A stretch of 64,000 bases of DNA from Gp6-AA40 sp035647075 (lineage in GTDB: Bacteria > Acidobacteriota > Vicinamibacteria > Vicinamibacterales > UBA2999). Of the stretch, positions 1 through 7,486 are shown one piece after another. Each line of letters begins with the position of its first letter. Positions within the stretch are counted from its first letter, which is position 1. The DNA lies in the NCBI GenBank assembly GCA_035647075.1, contig DASROF010000035.1, forward strand, positions 1-64,000, given 5' to 3'. Made by a program: the position numbers and the translations under genes. The notes beneath the pieces were generated by a model that worked only from the letters and a program-made list of their open reading frames with translations, did no database searches and was not told the origin of the DNA.

Positions 1-290
1 ACGAACCCCTCCTCGTCGCACCACGGCGTGTAGAACACACGGCCCACGTCCATGGCCGATACGTCGCGAGTAATGACACGATCGACGAGCCGGGGCGCGT
101 CAGGACCGGAGATGACGTACTTGAACAACGGTGAGATGTCGATCAGCGCCGCCGCGTTACGAATGGCGTTGTACTCGTGCTCGTGGTGGGTCTCGTAGCT
201 GGAGACGGTGTAATAGCCGGACCACTCGCGGTAGCTCAGCGATTCACAGAGCGGAAACGTGCGCTCGTGGAACGGCGTGCCGACGGGCAT
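1..290 (-). CDS. GcvT-family aminomethyltransferase, N-terminal part (runs off the window)
   Basis: This is the first 96 codons of a gene that continues past the left edge. The reverse-strand frame starts at ATG (290-288) with MPVGTPFHERT and includes the stretch NAAALIDISPLFKYVISG, followed by a D-x-x-V-TRDV segment. This resembles the folate-binding N-terminus of the GcvT, dimethylglycine and sarcosine dehydrogenase family, where 'aaalfDvS' precedes the G-xDA turn. Family members move a one-carbon unit from an aminomethyl or methylated amine donor to tetrahydrofolate. The substrate cannot be told because the C-terminal half is missing. The next gene on the same strand is a DoxX protein 36 bases upstream, so the two may be co-transcribed. 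No clear Shine-Dalgarno precedes the ATG. An in-frame CTG lies one codon upstream. Confidence 0.7.
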   Translation of the reverse strand, partial: MPVGTPFHERTFPLCESLSYREWSGYYTVSSYETHHEHEYNAIRNAAALIDISPLFKYVISGPDAPRLVDRVITRDVSAMDVGRVFYTPWCDEEGF

Positions 291-326
291 CAGGAATTCC
301 CGACTTTCGACTTCCCACTCACAACG

Positions 327-725
327 TCACAAGTTCAGGCTGTTCGGCCACGGCTGCGGCAGCATCAGCAGAATCCACGACGCGCCAAGAATCGCCACGT
401 TCTTCATGAAGTTGACCTGGTCGTTGATGCGCATCATCGGATCGGTGTGCTTCCAGTACTGGTGCATCAGCAGCGTTACGGGAATCAGGAACGCAGACAC
501 GAGCACGATTCCTACGTGTGGTCGCACGCCGAGAAGGATGCTGACACCGCCGAGGATGATCATCAGGCCCGACAGCATCACCGCCAGCTTCGGCGACGGC
601 ACGCCCTTGGATCCGGTGAACCCGGCCATCATCGGCAGGTGCTGGAAATGGCGGATGCCCGAAATGATGAAGAACCCGCCGAGCAGCACGCGCCCGGCAA
701 GGTAGAACAACACGTGAATGTCCAC
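327..725 (-). CDS. DoxX family integral membrane protein
   Basis: The gene encodes a 132-residue, four-helix membrane protein of the DoxX/SURF4-like family. Hydrophobic stretches lie near residues 5-25, 45-65, 70-90 and 110-128. The motif GRVLLGGFFIISGIRHF in helix 1 is characteristic. Some family members are subunits of terminal quinol oxidases or thiosulfate:quinone oxidoreductases, and most are of unknown function. I chose the GTG at 725 because a GGAGG lies just upstream and the protein then starts directly at the first helix; a longer frame to 749 adds only a non-hydrophobic tail. It is divergent from the flavoprotein at 866, and the 740-850 inverted repeat lies between them. Confidence 0.8.
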   Translation of the reverse strand: MDIHVLFYLAGRVLLGGFFIISGIRHFQHLPMMAGFTGSKGVPSPKLAVMLSGLMIILGGVSILLGVRPHVGIVLVSAFLIPVTLLMHQYWKHTDPMMRINDQVNFMKNVAILGASWILLMLPQPWPNSLNL

Positions 726-739
726 AGCAGCCTCCGGCT

Positions 740-850
740 GAGGGCCCAAGGCGAAAGGCCTGAGGCCAAGAGAAAAACGAAGCGCGCTAATGGTAGACCA
801 GCGGTGCCTTTAGCCTTTGGCCTTTGGCCTTGGGCCCTCGGCCTTAGGCC
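740..850. repeat. Inverted 'ggcctaagg' word tracts in a divergent promoter region
   Basis: Two tracts built from repeated GGCC/AAGG words face each other. The left arm is 740-770 and the right arm 808-850. Reverse-complementing the left arm gives GGCCTTTCGCCTTGGGCCC, against GGCCTTTGGCCTTGGGCCC on the right, a single mismatch. About 40 bases separate the arms. The same word recurs as a single tract after metK (22576-22610). The region separates the divergent genes at 725 and 866, and no gene is evident in it. Confidence 0.7.
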
Positions 851-853
851 TGC

Positions 854-859
854 TCTAAT
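854..859 (+). promoter_or_regulatory. -10-like hexamer six bases before the GTG of the 866 gene
   Basis: TCTAAT is followed by six bases and then the GTG start. Its second base departs from the TANNNT consensus, but the spacing is the same as in the better examples in this window. No -35 match was recognised. Confidence 0.4.
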
Positions 860-865
860 GGCGCG

Positions 866-2443
866 GTGCGCTACGACGCAATCATCATTGGAGGCGGACA
901 TAACGGCCTGACCGCCGCGGCCTATCTGGCTCGCGCCGGTCGAAAGGTGCTCGTCCTCGAGCGCCGCCACGTCCTCGGCGGCGCGGCCGTCACCGAAGAA
1001 GTATTCCCAGGCTTCCAGTTCTCCGTGTGCTCGTACGTCGTGTCGCTGCTGCGGCCGGAAATCATTCGCGAGCTCGACCTGCCGCGACACGGACTCGAGA
1101 TCCTGCCACTCGACGGCACGTTCACACCGATGCCGAACGGTGATTACCTCTGGCGGGTCAACGACCACGCGCGCACGCGACGTGAGATTGCCCGGCATTC
1201 GCGGCTGGACGCCGAGGCGTACGACGAATACGGACGCGCGATGGTCGCCATGGGTCGGTTCGTCAAACCGATCCTCGGCATGCAGCCGCCGGATCCAACC
1301 TCGTTATCGCCGTCTGGACTGAAGCAACTGCTTGGTCTGTTCCGCCGCTTCCAGCAGCTGCCACCGCAGGACCAATACAACCAGGTCCAGCTGATGACGA
1401 TGAGCTCCGTCGACTTTCTCGATCAGTGGTTCGAAACCGACGTGCTCAAGGCGACAATGTCGGCCTCAGGCATCATCGGCACCTTCCTTGGCGTGCGCTC
1501 TCCGGGGACGGCCTATGTGCTGCTCCACCACTACATGGGAGAGATCGACGGGGCGTTTCGCTCGTGGGGGCTGGCCCGCGGCGGCACCGGCGCGATTTCT
1601 GAGGCGATCGCGAGCGCCGCCCGCGCTGCTGGCGTTGAGATCAGAACCATGGCGCCGGTGAGCACCATCCTTGTTCGCGGCAACACAGCTGAAGGCATCG
1701 TCCTCGAGAACGGCGACGAAATCCGCTCAAACGTTGTCGCTTCGAGCGTCGATCCGAGGCACACGTTTCAGCGCTTCCTTGATCCGGACATGCTGCCGGA
1801 CGAATTCGTCGAGGACATCCGGCGCTACAAGTTCCGCGGTTCTTCTGCCAAGGTGAATCTCGCGCTGGACGCGTTGCCGGAATTCACCGCGCTTCCGGGT
1901 CCAGGCCCGCACCTGCGCGGAGCTATCTCGATTTCTCCGAGCGTGGACTACATGGAACGCGCCTACGACGACGCCAAGTACGGACGCTTTTCCCGTCGCC
2001 CGTATATGGACATCGTCATTCCGTCGCTCACGGACACGACTCTTGCACCGGCAGGGAAGCACGTCATGTCGTGCTTCGTTCAGTACGCGCCGTATCACCT
2101 GAAAGACGGCACCTGGGACGAGCAGCGCGAAGCGTTTGGCGACACGGTGATCGACACGCTGGCGGAATACGCGCCGAACATCCGGAGCATCATCCGCCAT
2201 CGTCAGGTCGTCACGCCGCTCGACCTCGAGCGCGAGTGGGGCCTTTCGGAAGGGAACATCTTCCAGGGCGAGCTGACACTGGAGCAGCTCTTCTTCCTGA
2301 GGCCCGCCCCGGGCTGGGCACGTTATCGAACGCCGATCGACAACCTCTATATGTGCGGCTCAGCGACACACCCCGGCGGCGGCATCATGGGCGCTCCGGG
2401 CCGCAACGCGGCGATGCGGATTCTCTCGGATCGCACCGCATGA
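866..2443 (+). CDS. PYROXD2/phytoene-desaturase-like FAD-dependent oxidoreductase (first of tandem pair)
   Basis: The gene encodes a 525-residue flavoprotein of the CrtI/PYROXD2 amine-oxidase-like superfamily. An N-terminal Rossmann motif (IIIGGGHNGLTAAAYLA, from residue 6) is followed by the FAD-ribose-binding ERRHVLGGAA at about 32. The C-terminal GGGIMGAPGRNAA motif near residue 505 closes over the flavin. Relatives include phytoene desaturases and the mitochondrial protein PYROXD2, whose substrate is not established; no carotenoid genes are nearby. The GTG start at 866 puts the dinucleotide-binding motif where the family has it, with TCTAAT six bases upstream. The stop overlaps the next start (ATGA), so the two paralogues are translationally coupled. 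They may act as a heteromeric pair or on related substrates, but this is inference. Confidence 0.8.
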   Translation: MRYDAIIIGGGHNGLTAAAYLARAGRKVLVLERRHVLGGAAVTEEVFPGFQFSVCSYVVSLLRPEIIRELDLPRHGLEILPLDGTFTPMPNGDYLWRVNDHARTRREIARHSRLDAEAYDEYGRAMVAMGRFVKPILGMQPPDPTSLSPSGLKQLLGLFRRFQQLPPQDQYNQVQLMTMSSVDFLDQWFETDVLKATMSASGIIGTFLGVRSPGTAYVLLHHYMGEIDGAFRSWGLARGGTGAISEAIASAARAAGVEIRTMAPVSTILVRGNTAEGIVLENGDEIRSNVVASSVDPRHTFQRFLDPDMLPDEFVEDIRRYKFRGSSAKVNLALDALPEFTALPGPGPHLRGAISISPSVDYMERAYDDAKYGRFSRRPYMDIVIPSLTDTTLAPAGKHVMSCFVQYAPYHLKDGTWDEQREAFGDTVIDTLAEYAPNIRSIIRHRQVVTPLDLEREWGLSEGNIFQGELTLEQLFFLRPAPGWARYRTPIDNLYMCGSATHPGGGIMGAPGRNAAMRILSDRTA

Positions 2444-3996
2444 CAACTGCGATTGTCATTGGTGGCGGGCACAACGGGCTGGTCGCGGCCTTCTATCTTG
2501 CCAAGGCTGGCGTGACGCCGATCGTCCTCGAGGCGCGCGACGAGATCGGCGGCGGCGCCGTCACGAGTGAGATTCATCCTGGCTTTCGATGTCCGACGCT
2601 GACGCACGAGGTTCTTCTACAGCAGCGCATCGTGCGCGACATGGATCTCGGGCGGCACGGCCTCGAGCTTCTGCAGCCGGCCGCACGCGTCTGCTCACTG
2701 TCACCGTCCGGTCCGCTGGTGATCTACGACAGTCCGGATCGCACGAACCAGAGCGTTCGCGCCTTCAGCGGAAAGGACGCTGACGCCTTTCCGGCCTTTG
2801 AGAAGGCCGTGGAAAGAACGGCATCAGTGCTGGCGTCTGTCTTCGAGTACGTGCCGCCGTCGATCACCAGCCCCGCCGGTACCGACCTCTGGAATCTGCT
2901 GAAGACGGCGCGGGCGTTCCGATCGCTCGGCCGCCGCGACGCGTATCGGCTGCTGCGCTGGGGCCCGATGCCGGTTGCGGATCTGATGCACGAGTGGTTC
3001 GACCATGAATTGCTGCGCGCAACGGTTGCCGCGCCGGCCGTGACCGGCACGATGCTCGGACCGCGATCCGCGGGCAGCTCGCTGATGCTGCTGATGCGCG
3101 ACGCGCATCGTCAGCTTGCGGGTGGCTCGCCCCTGCGCGTCAAGGGTGGACCCGGCCGGGCGACACGCGCTCTGGCTGCAGCAGCTCGGGCCGCCGGAGT
3201 CGACATCCGCACTTCCACGCCTGTCGAAAGAATCCTCGTTCGCGATAACACGATCAGAGGGATCACTGCTGGCGGTAAGACGCTCGAAGCCGATGTCGTC
3301 TTCTCGACCCTAGATCCGAAGGCCACCTTCCTTCGGCTGATCGAACCGTCCGAGCTGTCACCCGACTTCACCGGAAAGATTCAGAACTATCGGGCGGCTG
3401 GTACGGTCGCGAAAGTCAACCTGGCACTCGCGTCGCTACCCGACGTCGGCTGCGCGCCGGAATCATTGACTGGTCGAATACAGATCGGACCGGATCTCGA
3501 TTACATCGAGCGCGCATTCGACCATGCAAAATACGGAGAGTTCTCCGAGCGGCCGTGGCTCGAGCTGACGATTCCGTCGCTGATCGACGACAGCCTGGCG
3601 CCGCAGGGTGCGCATGTCGCGTCGGTTTACGTGCACTATGCGCCGCGCTCGCTGAGGTCTGGCGATTGGACTGTCGCGCGTGATGCGCTGCTCGATGCCG
3701 TGATCGCGGTGCTCGAAGGGCCAGCTCCAGGTATCCGCAGCCAGATCGTCGGTGCGCAAGTCATCACACCGTTCGACCTTGAACGGGAGCACGGGCTTTC
3801 CGGCGGCCACATCTTTCATGGCGAGTTGGCGCTCGATCAGCTGTTCACGATGCGGCCGCTGCTGGGACATGCGCGATATCGCACTCCGATCCGGGGCCTG
3901 TACCTGTGTGGCGCGGGCACGCATCCCGGCGGATTCATGACCGGCGCGAGCGGTCGTCTCGCCGCCAGTACGGCGCTAACTGCCTCAGAAATTTAA
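2440..3996 (+). CDS. PYROXD2/phytoene-desaturase-like FAD-dependent oxidoreductase (second of tandem pair)
   Basis: This 518-residue paralogue of the preceding protein shares the same architecture. It has AIVIGGGHNGLVAAFYLAKA at residues 4-23, LEARDEIGGGAVTSEIHPGF after it, and GAGTHPGGFMTGASGRLAA at the C-terminus. The central LDYIERAFDHAKYGEFSERP matches the equivalent segment of its neighbour closely, so the pair arose by duplication. The frame is open back to 2071, but the ATG at 2440 overlaps the upstream stop (ATGA) and starts right at the Rossmann motif, so I take that start. The downstream gene begins 47 bases later with its own -10 element. Confidence 0.8.
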   Translation: MTTAIVIGGGHNGLVAAFYLAKAGVTPIVLEARDEIGGGAVTSEIHPGFRCPTLTHEVLLQQRIVRDMDLGRHGLELLQPAARVCSLSPSGPLVIYDSPDRTNQSVRAFSGKDADAFPAFEKAVERTASVLASVFEYVPPSITSPAGTDLWNLLKTARAFRSLGRRDAYRLLRWGPMPVADLMHEWFDHELLRATVAAPAVTGTMLGPRSAGSSLMLLMRDAHRQLAGGSPLRVKGGPGRATRALAAAARAAGVDIRTSTPVERILVRDNTIRGITAGGKTLEADVVFSTLDPKATFLRLIEPSELSPDFTGKIQNYRAAGTVAKVNLALASLPDVGCAPESLTGRIQIGPDLDYIERAFDHAKYGEFSERPWLELTIPSLIDDSLAPQGAHVASVYVHYAPRSLRSGDWTVARDALLDAVIAVLEGPAPGIRSQIVGAQVITPFDLEREHGLSGGHIFHGELALDQLFTMRPLLGHARYRTPIRGLYLCGAGTHPGGFMTGASGRLAASTALTASEI

Positions 3997-4032
3997 CAAT
4001 GTCGTCCCGGCCGGCACCGGATTCCGGCTGTC

Positions 4033-4038
4033 TATACT
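4033..4038 (+). promoter_or_regulatory. -10 hexamer of the secreted-protein trio
   Basis: TATACT lies five bases before the ATG at 4044. Transcription starting about seven bases downstream would begin at or next to the ATG, giving a leaderless message. No Shine-Dalgarno fits in the interval. Confidence 0.5.
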
Positions 4039-4043
4039 GATCG

Positions 4044-5879
4044 ATGGCGCCCATGCGTTTTCTGACCGGCCTTGTCGTATTCCTCGTGGTTGCCTCGGTC
4101 ATCACCGATGCGCCCCTGTCCGGTCAGCGGCAGGGCGGCCCGGCCGGCCGGCAGGGCGGACCCGAAACAGGCGGTCGCGGCGGGCGCGCTGGCAGTCCGC
4201 CCGATGGGCAGGACGACCGTGGAAGAGGCCGCGGCCGCGGTCCGGAACTGCGAACCGGCACGTCATCGGTCCGTGGCCGCGTCATCAACGCTACAACCGG
4301 TACGCCGGTCCGACGAGCATCGATTCAAGCAACGTATTACGCCGACCAGGCCGGACGCGGCGAGCCGCCGCGTAACGAAACCACCGACGACAACGGCTCG
4401 TTCGCGTTTCGAAATCTTCCCGCCGGCCGGTGGACGTTGCGTGCGACCAAGACCGGCTACGTCGAACAACAGTTCGGCCAGCGCAGCGCCTTTGCGAGTG
4501 TCGATCCGATCTCACTCGCGGAAGGACAGCAGTTCGTCGCTGACTTCCGACTGTCGCGCGGTGGAGCCTTCAGCGGGCGCGTCATCGATGAGTTCGGCGA
4601 TCCGATCGCTGGCGCCAACGTCAGCGCGCTTCGCTACCAGGTGACCGCGCAAGGCGTCCGGACGACGCGCACCGGCACGAGCGTGACCAGTGACGACACC
4701 GGCACGTACCGGGTCTACGGGTTGCCGCCGGGTCAGTACTACATCTCGGTGAATGACCCGTCGGCCGCACGAATATTCGTTGTCCAGTCGGACGACTCAT
4801 CCGGCGCGGTACGCATCTCGGCCGATTCAGTTGCCCCAAATGGCCGCGATGTGTTCCTGAGCGACGTGGAGACTCGGACGTCGTACGCGCCGACCTACTA
4901 TCCCGGCACCGCCACGCTGGCCGACGCGCAACGCCTGACGCTCGGGTTGGGCGAAGAGCAATCGGGCATTAACATGGCGATCGTGCCGGTGCGGGCGGCA
5001 CGGGTCACCGGAAAAGTGATCGGTTCGAACGGCTCGCCGATTCAGGCGACCGTGACGCTCGCCAATCAGATGGGACAGAGCTTCTCCGTCAGCGGCGGCC
5101 GCGGTTCCGCGTCGGATGGCGCCTTCACGATCGCTAACGTTCCGCCCGGAAACTACATGCTCGACGTTGTCGGCCCGAGCGTTGGCGCTGTGCCTCCAGA
5201 AGTCTCGTCAACCCCGATTGTCGTGAACGGCCAGGACATCGCGGGCCTGCAAATCACCACCGGAGCAGGCGGGCGGATCGCCGGCTCGGTGACATCCGAC
5301 AACGGCGTGCGTCTTCCAGCGGCCACCACGAAGATCACGGCCGTTTCGGTCCGCGGCTTCACGTCGGCGGCAACGGTGAACACCAGCGGGACATTCGAGC
5401 TCGAAGGACTGGCCGGCGTGTACACCTTACGGTTCGAGGGACTACCGAACGGCTGGATGATCAAGTCGATCACCGCGAATGGCGTGGACGTCTCCGATGC
5501 AGCCGTGGAATTCCGACCCGGTGATCGCGTCTCGATGCGCGTTGAGTTGACGGATCGGATAACGCAGGTAACAGGCACCGTGCGCTCCCAGCGTCCGCTC
5601 AACGGTGCGACCGTCGTGGTTTTCGCCGACGAGCCGGCGAAATGGACCGGCACCTCGCGATTCATCAAGACCGCGCGGCCAAACGCAGACGGGCAGTTCT
5701 CCATCCGCGGACTCCCGCCACACTCTCGGTACGTGGCGATTGCGCTGGATTTCATCGAACCCGGTGAGACGCAGAACTCGGAGTTCCTGCAGCGGGCGAA
5801 GTCTGCCGCATCGGCGGCATCATTCGCGCTCTCGGCCGGCGATCAGAGAGTCCTCAATCTGCCCCTGCTCGTCCGATGA
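4044..5879 (+). CDS. Secreted carboxypeptidase-regulatory-like repeat protein A
   Basis: A 611-residue exported protein. A signal peptide (MRFLTGLVVFLVVASVITDAPL, residues 4-25) is followed by a low-complexity Gly/Arg/Gln-rich linker to about residue 75, then several beta-sandwich repeats of the CarboxypepD_reg (transthyretin-like) type. The diagnostic element 'DDNGSFAFRNLPAGRWTLRATKTGY' near residue 112 recurs as 'SDDTGTYRVYGLPPGQYYISV' and 'ASDGAFTIANVPPGNYMLDV'. Such domains are non-catalytic and often serve as protein- or carbohydrate-interaction modules on the cell surface. It is the first of three overlapping paralogues (ATGA junction at 5876). Function is unknown; a matrix, adhesion or envelope-scaffold role is a guess. 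Confidence 0.75.
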   Translation: MAPMRFLTGLVVFLVVASVITDAPLSGQRQGGPAGRQGGPETGGRGGRAGSPPDGQDDRGRGRGRGPELRTGTSSVRGRVINATTGTPVRRASIQATYYADQAGRGEPPRNETTDDNGSFAFRNLPAGRWTLRATKTGYVEQQFGQRSAFASVDPISLAEGQQFVADFRLSRGGAFSGRVIDEFGDPIAGANVSALRYQVTAQGVRTTRTGTSVTSDDTGTYRVYGLPPGQYYISVNDPSAARIFVVQSDDSSGAVRISADSVAPNGRDVFLSDVETRTSYAPTYYPGTATLADAQRLTLGLGEEQSGINMAIVPVRAARVTGKVIGSNGSPIQATVTLANQMGQSFSVSGGRGSASDGAFTIANVPPGNYMLDVVGPSVGAVPPEVSSTPIVVNGQDIAGLQITTGAGGRIAGSVTSDNGVRLPAATTKITAVSVRGFTSAATVNTSGTFELEGLAGVYTLRFEGLPNGWMIKSITANGVDVSDAAVEFRPGDRVSMRVELTDRITQVTGTVRSQRPLNGATVVVFADEPAKWTGTSRFIKTARPNADGQFSIRGLPPHSRYVAIALDFIEPGETQNSEFLQRAKSAASAASFALSAGDQRVLNLPLLVR

Positions 5880-7486
5880 TGCGAGTTGTTATGGCCGTCG
5901 CCGTGATGCTGACGGCGCTCGACGCGGCGGCCGGTCAGCAGGCTCCCCGTCCGCTTCGCGATCTCCTGCCCGGCCGGCCTGGCGGCGGATCAGGCGTCAT
6001 CACCGGAAGGGTGACGGCGGTTGATAGCGGAGTGCCGCTGCGACAGGCGATCGTGTCGGCGTCCGGGATCATGGGAGCGCCGCGCGAAACCGTCACCGAC
6101 GATCAGGGTCGCTTCGTGTTGCGGGACCTCGAGCCGGGATCGTGGCAGGTGACGGTGTCGCACTCGGGCTATATCAGCAGAAAGTTCGGTCAGTCTCGTC
6201 CGTTCGGCCGCGCAATGGCAATCTCGCTCACCAACGGGCAGAAGGTCAACATCGACATTCCCCTCACGCGCGCGAGTGCCATCGTCGGCCGCATCCTCGA
6301 CGAGTACGGAGAGCCGATCACCGCGGCTCGCGTGGCGGTGCTGCGTCCAACGATGGTTCGGCATCGGCGCTATCTCGAACCAGTCGGCGAAGGCGACTTC
6401 ACGGACGATACAGGAGCATTCCGCCTTCACAGTCTTCCCGCCGGTGAGTACTACGTCACGGCGAGCGCACGCGTCGCCCCACCGGATTCGGTGGTGCAAA
6501 CCACAATGGCCCCCACTTACTATCCGGGCACCGGCGATTTCGGATTGGCACAGAAGGTCCGGGTCGCGCCCGCTGCGGAAACAGTGATCGACTTTCCCCT
6601 CCTGCCGGTGCGGACCGCGCGTGTGAGCGGTCTCGTGTACACCTCCAGCGGCCAGCCTGCGAACGCCTTCCTCAGTCTGACGTCGGACGCGGGCGAGCTC
6701 GGAACGCCGCTCGGCGCTGGCGGCATCACGCGTGAGGACGGCACGTTCACGATGGCCGACATTCCGCCCGGCCGCTACATGCTCGTTGCCGAGGTCAGAT
6801 CCAGCGTCACCGTGATCGCGGAAATCGGCACGGCCACTGTCGTCATCAACGGCACAGACGTCGAGGGTCTCACGGTGACGACGGCAAAGCCCGGAACGTT
6901 GCGCGGAACGATCGCCTTCGACACAGGGGTCAGGCGCAGACCGTCGGACGAGATCGAGATCGCCGCTCGTCCCAGACGGCAGGGCGCAGAGGCCACCTTC
7001 GCGAGCGCCACAGGTCCCTCATTCGAGATGTCTGCGCCTCCGGGGCCGTTCACGCTCGAGGTGGGCGTGCCGGACGGCTGGGCGGTGAAATCGCTGACGA
7101 TGGGCGGGCTCGACGCAAGCGATCTGGCAATCGATATAGGCAGCGAGCAAGGCGTTCCGGTGACTGTCGTTCTCACGGACCGGATCACGGACGTGAGCGG
7201 AACAGTCGCCGGCGCAGACGCGGCCGGGGCCTACGTGGTCGTCTTTCCCGCGGACTCGGGCAACTGGACACCTCGCCGCGTTCGCAGTGTGCAGGCTGAC
7301 CCACGAGGCCGGTTTCGGATCGTCGGACTCCCTCCCGGCCAGGGATACCGCGCTGTCGCGGTCAGGGAGCTCGACGACGGTCAGGAAGATGATCCGGAGT
7401 TCCTGCAGCGGATCCAGGACCAGGGGGCGTCCTTCGATCTTCCAGTCGATGGCAAGCAGACGATCGACCTGAAGGTGATGCAGTGA
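5876..7486 (+). CDS. Secreted carboxypeptidase-regulatory-like repeat protein B
   Basis: The second paralogue has 536 residues. A short signal peptide (MRVVMAVAVMLTALDAAAG) leads almost directly into the first beta-sandwich repeat, without the Gly/Arg linker of protein A. Repeats carry the same hallmarks: DDQGRFVLRDLEPGSWQVTV near 70, DDTGAFRLHSLPAGEYYVTA near 180, and EDGTFTMADIPPGRYMLVAE near 285. The phrase 'KFGQSRPF' after repeat 1 matches 'QFGQRSAF' in A and 'YFGQRRPF' in C, and all three end with a D-PEFLQR or DPDFLKR block. The start overlaps the stop of A (ATGA) and the stop overlaps the start of C (GTGA), so the three are probably made in fixed ratio. Confidence 0.75.
   Translation: MMRVVMAVAVMLTALDAAAGQQAPRPLRDLLPGRPGGGSGVITGRVTAVDSGVPLRQAIVSASGIMGAPRETVTDDQGRFVLRDLEPGSWQVTVSHSGYISRKFGQSRPFGRAMAISLTNGQKVNIDIPLTRASAIVGRILDEYGEPITAARVAVLRPTMVRHRRYLEPVGEGDFTDDTGAFRLHSLPAGEYYVTASARVAPPDSVVQTTMAPTYYPGTGDFGLAQKVRVAPAAETVIDFPLLPVRTARVSGLVYTSSGQPANAFLSLTSDAGELGTPLGAGGITREDGTFTMADIPPGRYMLVAEVRSSVTVIAEIGTATVVINGTDVEGLTVTTAKPGTLRGTIAFDTGVRRRPSDEIEIAARPRRQGAEATFASATGPSFEMSAPPGPFTLEVGVPDGWAVKSLTMGGLDASDLAIDIGSEQGVPVTVVLTDRITDVSGTVAGADAAGAYVVVFPADSGNWTPRRVRSVQADPRGRFRIVGLPPGQGYRAVAVRELDDGQEDDPEFLQRIQDQGASFDLPVDGKQTIDLKVMQ

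Noticed and set aside
177..911. Long plus-strand open frame over the DoxX gene and the inverted repeat
   Set aside because: It is antisense to the four-helix DoxX frame, has no recognisable domain and runs through the 740-850 word repeat.
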